A stretch of DNA of 14,229 nt from an uncultured Ruminococcus sp. (GTDB taxonomy: Bacteria; Bacillota; Clostridia; Oscillospirales; Ruminococcaceae), in assembly GCA_946188175.1 (NCBI GenBank), contig CAMHUJ010000005.1:1-14229 (forward strand). Reading direction: 5' to 3'. The notes beneath the pieces were generated by a model that saw nothing but the letters and a program-made list of their open reading frames with translations, was not told the DNA's origin and did not search any database. Made by a program: the position numbers and the translations under genes. Positions 13,324 through 14,229 of this stretch are shown one piece after another (the stretch's first letter is position 1; every line of letters starts with the position of its first letter).

Positions 13324-14193
13324 TTACACTTCCCGATAATAAGGGCAGATATTCGCATAGCTGCCGTCGGGCATCCGGAATCCGCCTTTGATCGTCCCGA
13401 GCTGCGTAAATCCAAGCCGTTCATACAGATGCCGCGCATGGGTATTCCCCTCCACGACGGCATTGAACTGCAAGACGAGGAAGCCGTGCACCTTCGCCTG
13501 ACTGAGACAGTCGAGCACAAGCTGCTCCCCGATATGCTGTCCTCTGCATGTCTCGCTGACGGCATAGCTTGCATTGCAGATATGTCCGCAGCGCCCGACA
13601 TTATTCGGGTGCAGGATATAGAGCCCGCAGATTCCGCCGTCTTTTTCCGCAACGCCGGTATAAGTCTGCTGTGCGAAGAATGCCGCACCGGATTCCGCAT
13701 CCAGCGGCTCCTCCTGCGGGAACGCATTGCCTGCATCGACGACCGCATTCCAGACCGCAATCATCTCCGGCAGATCGGTTTCAGTATAGGCGCGCACCGT
13801 CACTGACGGTTCGACAGGCTTCGGGTTACCGCAGTCGGTGCAGAATCTGCCGTTATTCTCCCGTCCGCATGTACAGCGCCATGTCTCCGGCGCAGGCTGT
13901 CCGCATTCCATGCAGAAGCGGCTTTGATTTTCCGTACCGCAGCCGCTGCATTTCCATTTGACCGGATTGCTGAGCGGCTTCGGAGCCGCTGTCTGCTCCG
14001 CCTGCCGTGCTTTCATCATTTGCTCAAGCATACTCATTCCGATAAACGGCGGATTCTGCTGCATCATATTCGGCGGACCGTAGACCATTACGGTCTGCTC
14101 CGCGATGCGCTGCGATTCCAGCGCCGCTTTTTCCAGTGCAGCAAGCGATTCCGGCTCCGGTTTCAGATTCGGTTGATTTTCAGAAGTTTTCAT
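13324..14193 (-). CDS. Zinc-ribbon / GNAT acetyltransferase fusion
   Basis: 289 residues in three parts. Residues 1-75 are a polar, Gln/Met/Pro-rich, probably disordered region with helix-like segments (SLAALEKAALESQRIAEQT, MSMLEQMMKARQAEQ). Residues about 79-125 hold two tandem zinc ribbons: CSGC...CMEC, then CTC...CTDC, each begun by a W-[KR]-C pattern. Residues about 131-289 form a GNAT domain with acetyl-CoA motif A (SETCRGQHIGEQLVLDCL) and motif B (NTHARHLYERLGFTQLG), so it probably N-acetylates a small molecule or protein. GTG 14196 is possible, but AAAGGGG spaced 9 nt supports ATG 14191-14193. Tandem ribbons of this type usually terminate SPFH/virion-core-like proteins in Clostridia; fusion to GNAT is uncommon as far as known. 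The substrate is unknown. The promoter lies outside or at the window edge. Confidence 0.8.
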   Translation of the reverse strand: MKTSENQPNLKPEPESLAALEKAALESQRIAEQTVMVYGPPNMMQQNPPFIGMSMLEQMMKARQAEQTAAPKPLSNPVKWKCSGCGTENQSRFCMECGQPAPETWRCTCGRENNGRFCTDCGNPKPVEPSVTVRAYTETDLPEMIAVWNAVVDAGNAFPQEEPLDAESGAAFFAQQTYTGVAEKDGGICGLYILHPNNVGRCGHICNASYAVSETCRGQHIGEQLVLDCLSQAKVHGFLVLQFNAVVEGNTHARHLYERLGFTQLGTIKGGFRMPDGSYANICPYYREV

Positions 14194-14229
14194 CACATAA
14201 TTCCCCTTTATACAGGCTTCGGCTTTCCG

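Noticed and set aside
12685..13806. 373-codon plus-strand frame spanning miaA, the unknown gene and the GNAT gene
   Set aside because: It runs antisense through three minus-strand units and an intergenic palindrome, with no RBS or family signature.

Overview
The window looks like a chromosomal segment of a Gram-positive, low-to-mid GC anaerobe of the Clostridia, most likely a Ruminococcus-like member of the Oscillospiraceae. This is inferred from gene content and order (SepF, DivIVA, YggS/YlmE, Hfq beside MiaA), strong AGGAGG ribosome binding sites, the CDP-diacylglycerol route to phosphatidylethanolamine, and the style of the ECF sigma/anti-sigma pair. No rRNA, tRNA, CRISPR array or intact transposase was seen. 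All genes except metY lie on the minus strand.

Layout from left to right. (1) 1-480: a C-terminal remnant of an alpha/beta hydrolase (30-311), cut off by a ~160 bp non-coding element (312-469) with ~26 bp imperfect terminal inverted repeats and TA on both sides, which is a MITE-like insertion. (2) 497-1898: metY (O-acetylhomoserine sulfhydrylase) as a single-gene unit with a near-consensus sigma-A promoter and a terminator shared with the convergent unit. (3) 1904-3613: an ECF sigma factor and its membrane-anchored anti-sigma partner, overlapping by ATGA and preceded by an ECF-type promoter that suggests autoregulation. (4) 3639-4310: a bidirectional terminator, then a ~570 bp gene-free region that is one large nested inverted-repeat (foldback) element. 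(5) 4311-5973: pssA-psd, the two-step route from CDP-diacylglycerol to phosphatidylethanolamine, with its own promoter. (6) 6001-8073: lspA-rluD-Nudix hydrolase, with lspA and rluD overlapping. (7) 8108-11900: hfq, a HlyD-like membrane protein, yggS, sepF and divIVA as one apparent operon, from a promoter at the end of miaA to an intrinsic terminator after divIVA. (8) 11886-14193: a zinc-ribbon/GNAT fusion protein, an unknown 124-residue protein, a compact two-hairpin intergenic element, and miaA.

How the genes fit together: the core of the window is housekeeping, covering sulfur amino acid synthesis, membrane lipid synthesis, lipoprotein maturation, rRNA and tRNA modification, and septum placement. 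The less ordinary material is the two or three palindromic intergenic elements, the self-regulated envelope-sensing sigma pair with a threonine-rich extracellular stalk, the HlyD-like protein embedded in the division operon, and the zinc-ribbon/acetyltransferase fusion with its unknown partner. Several starts were moved downstream from the longest possible ORF because ribosome binding sites and family length demand it (pssA, Nudix, rluD, sepF, hfq, GNAT).
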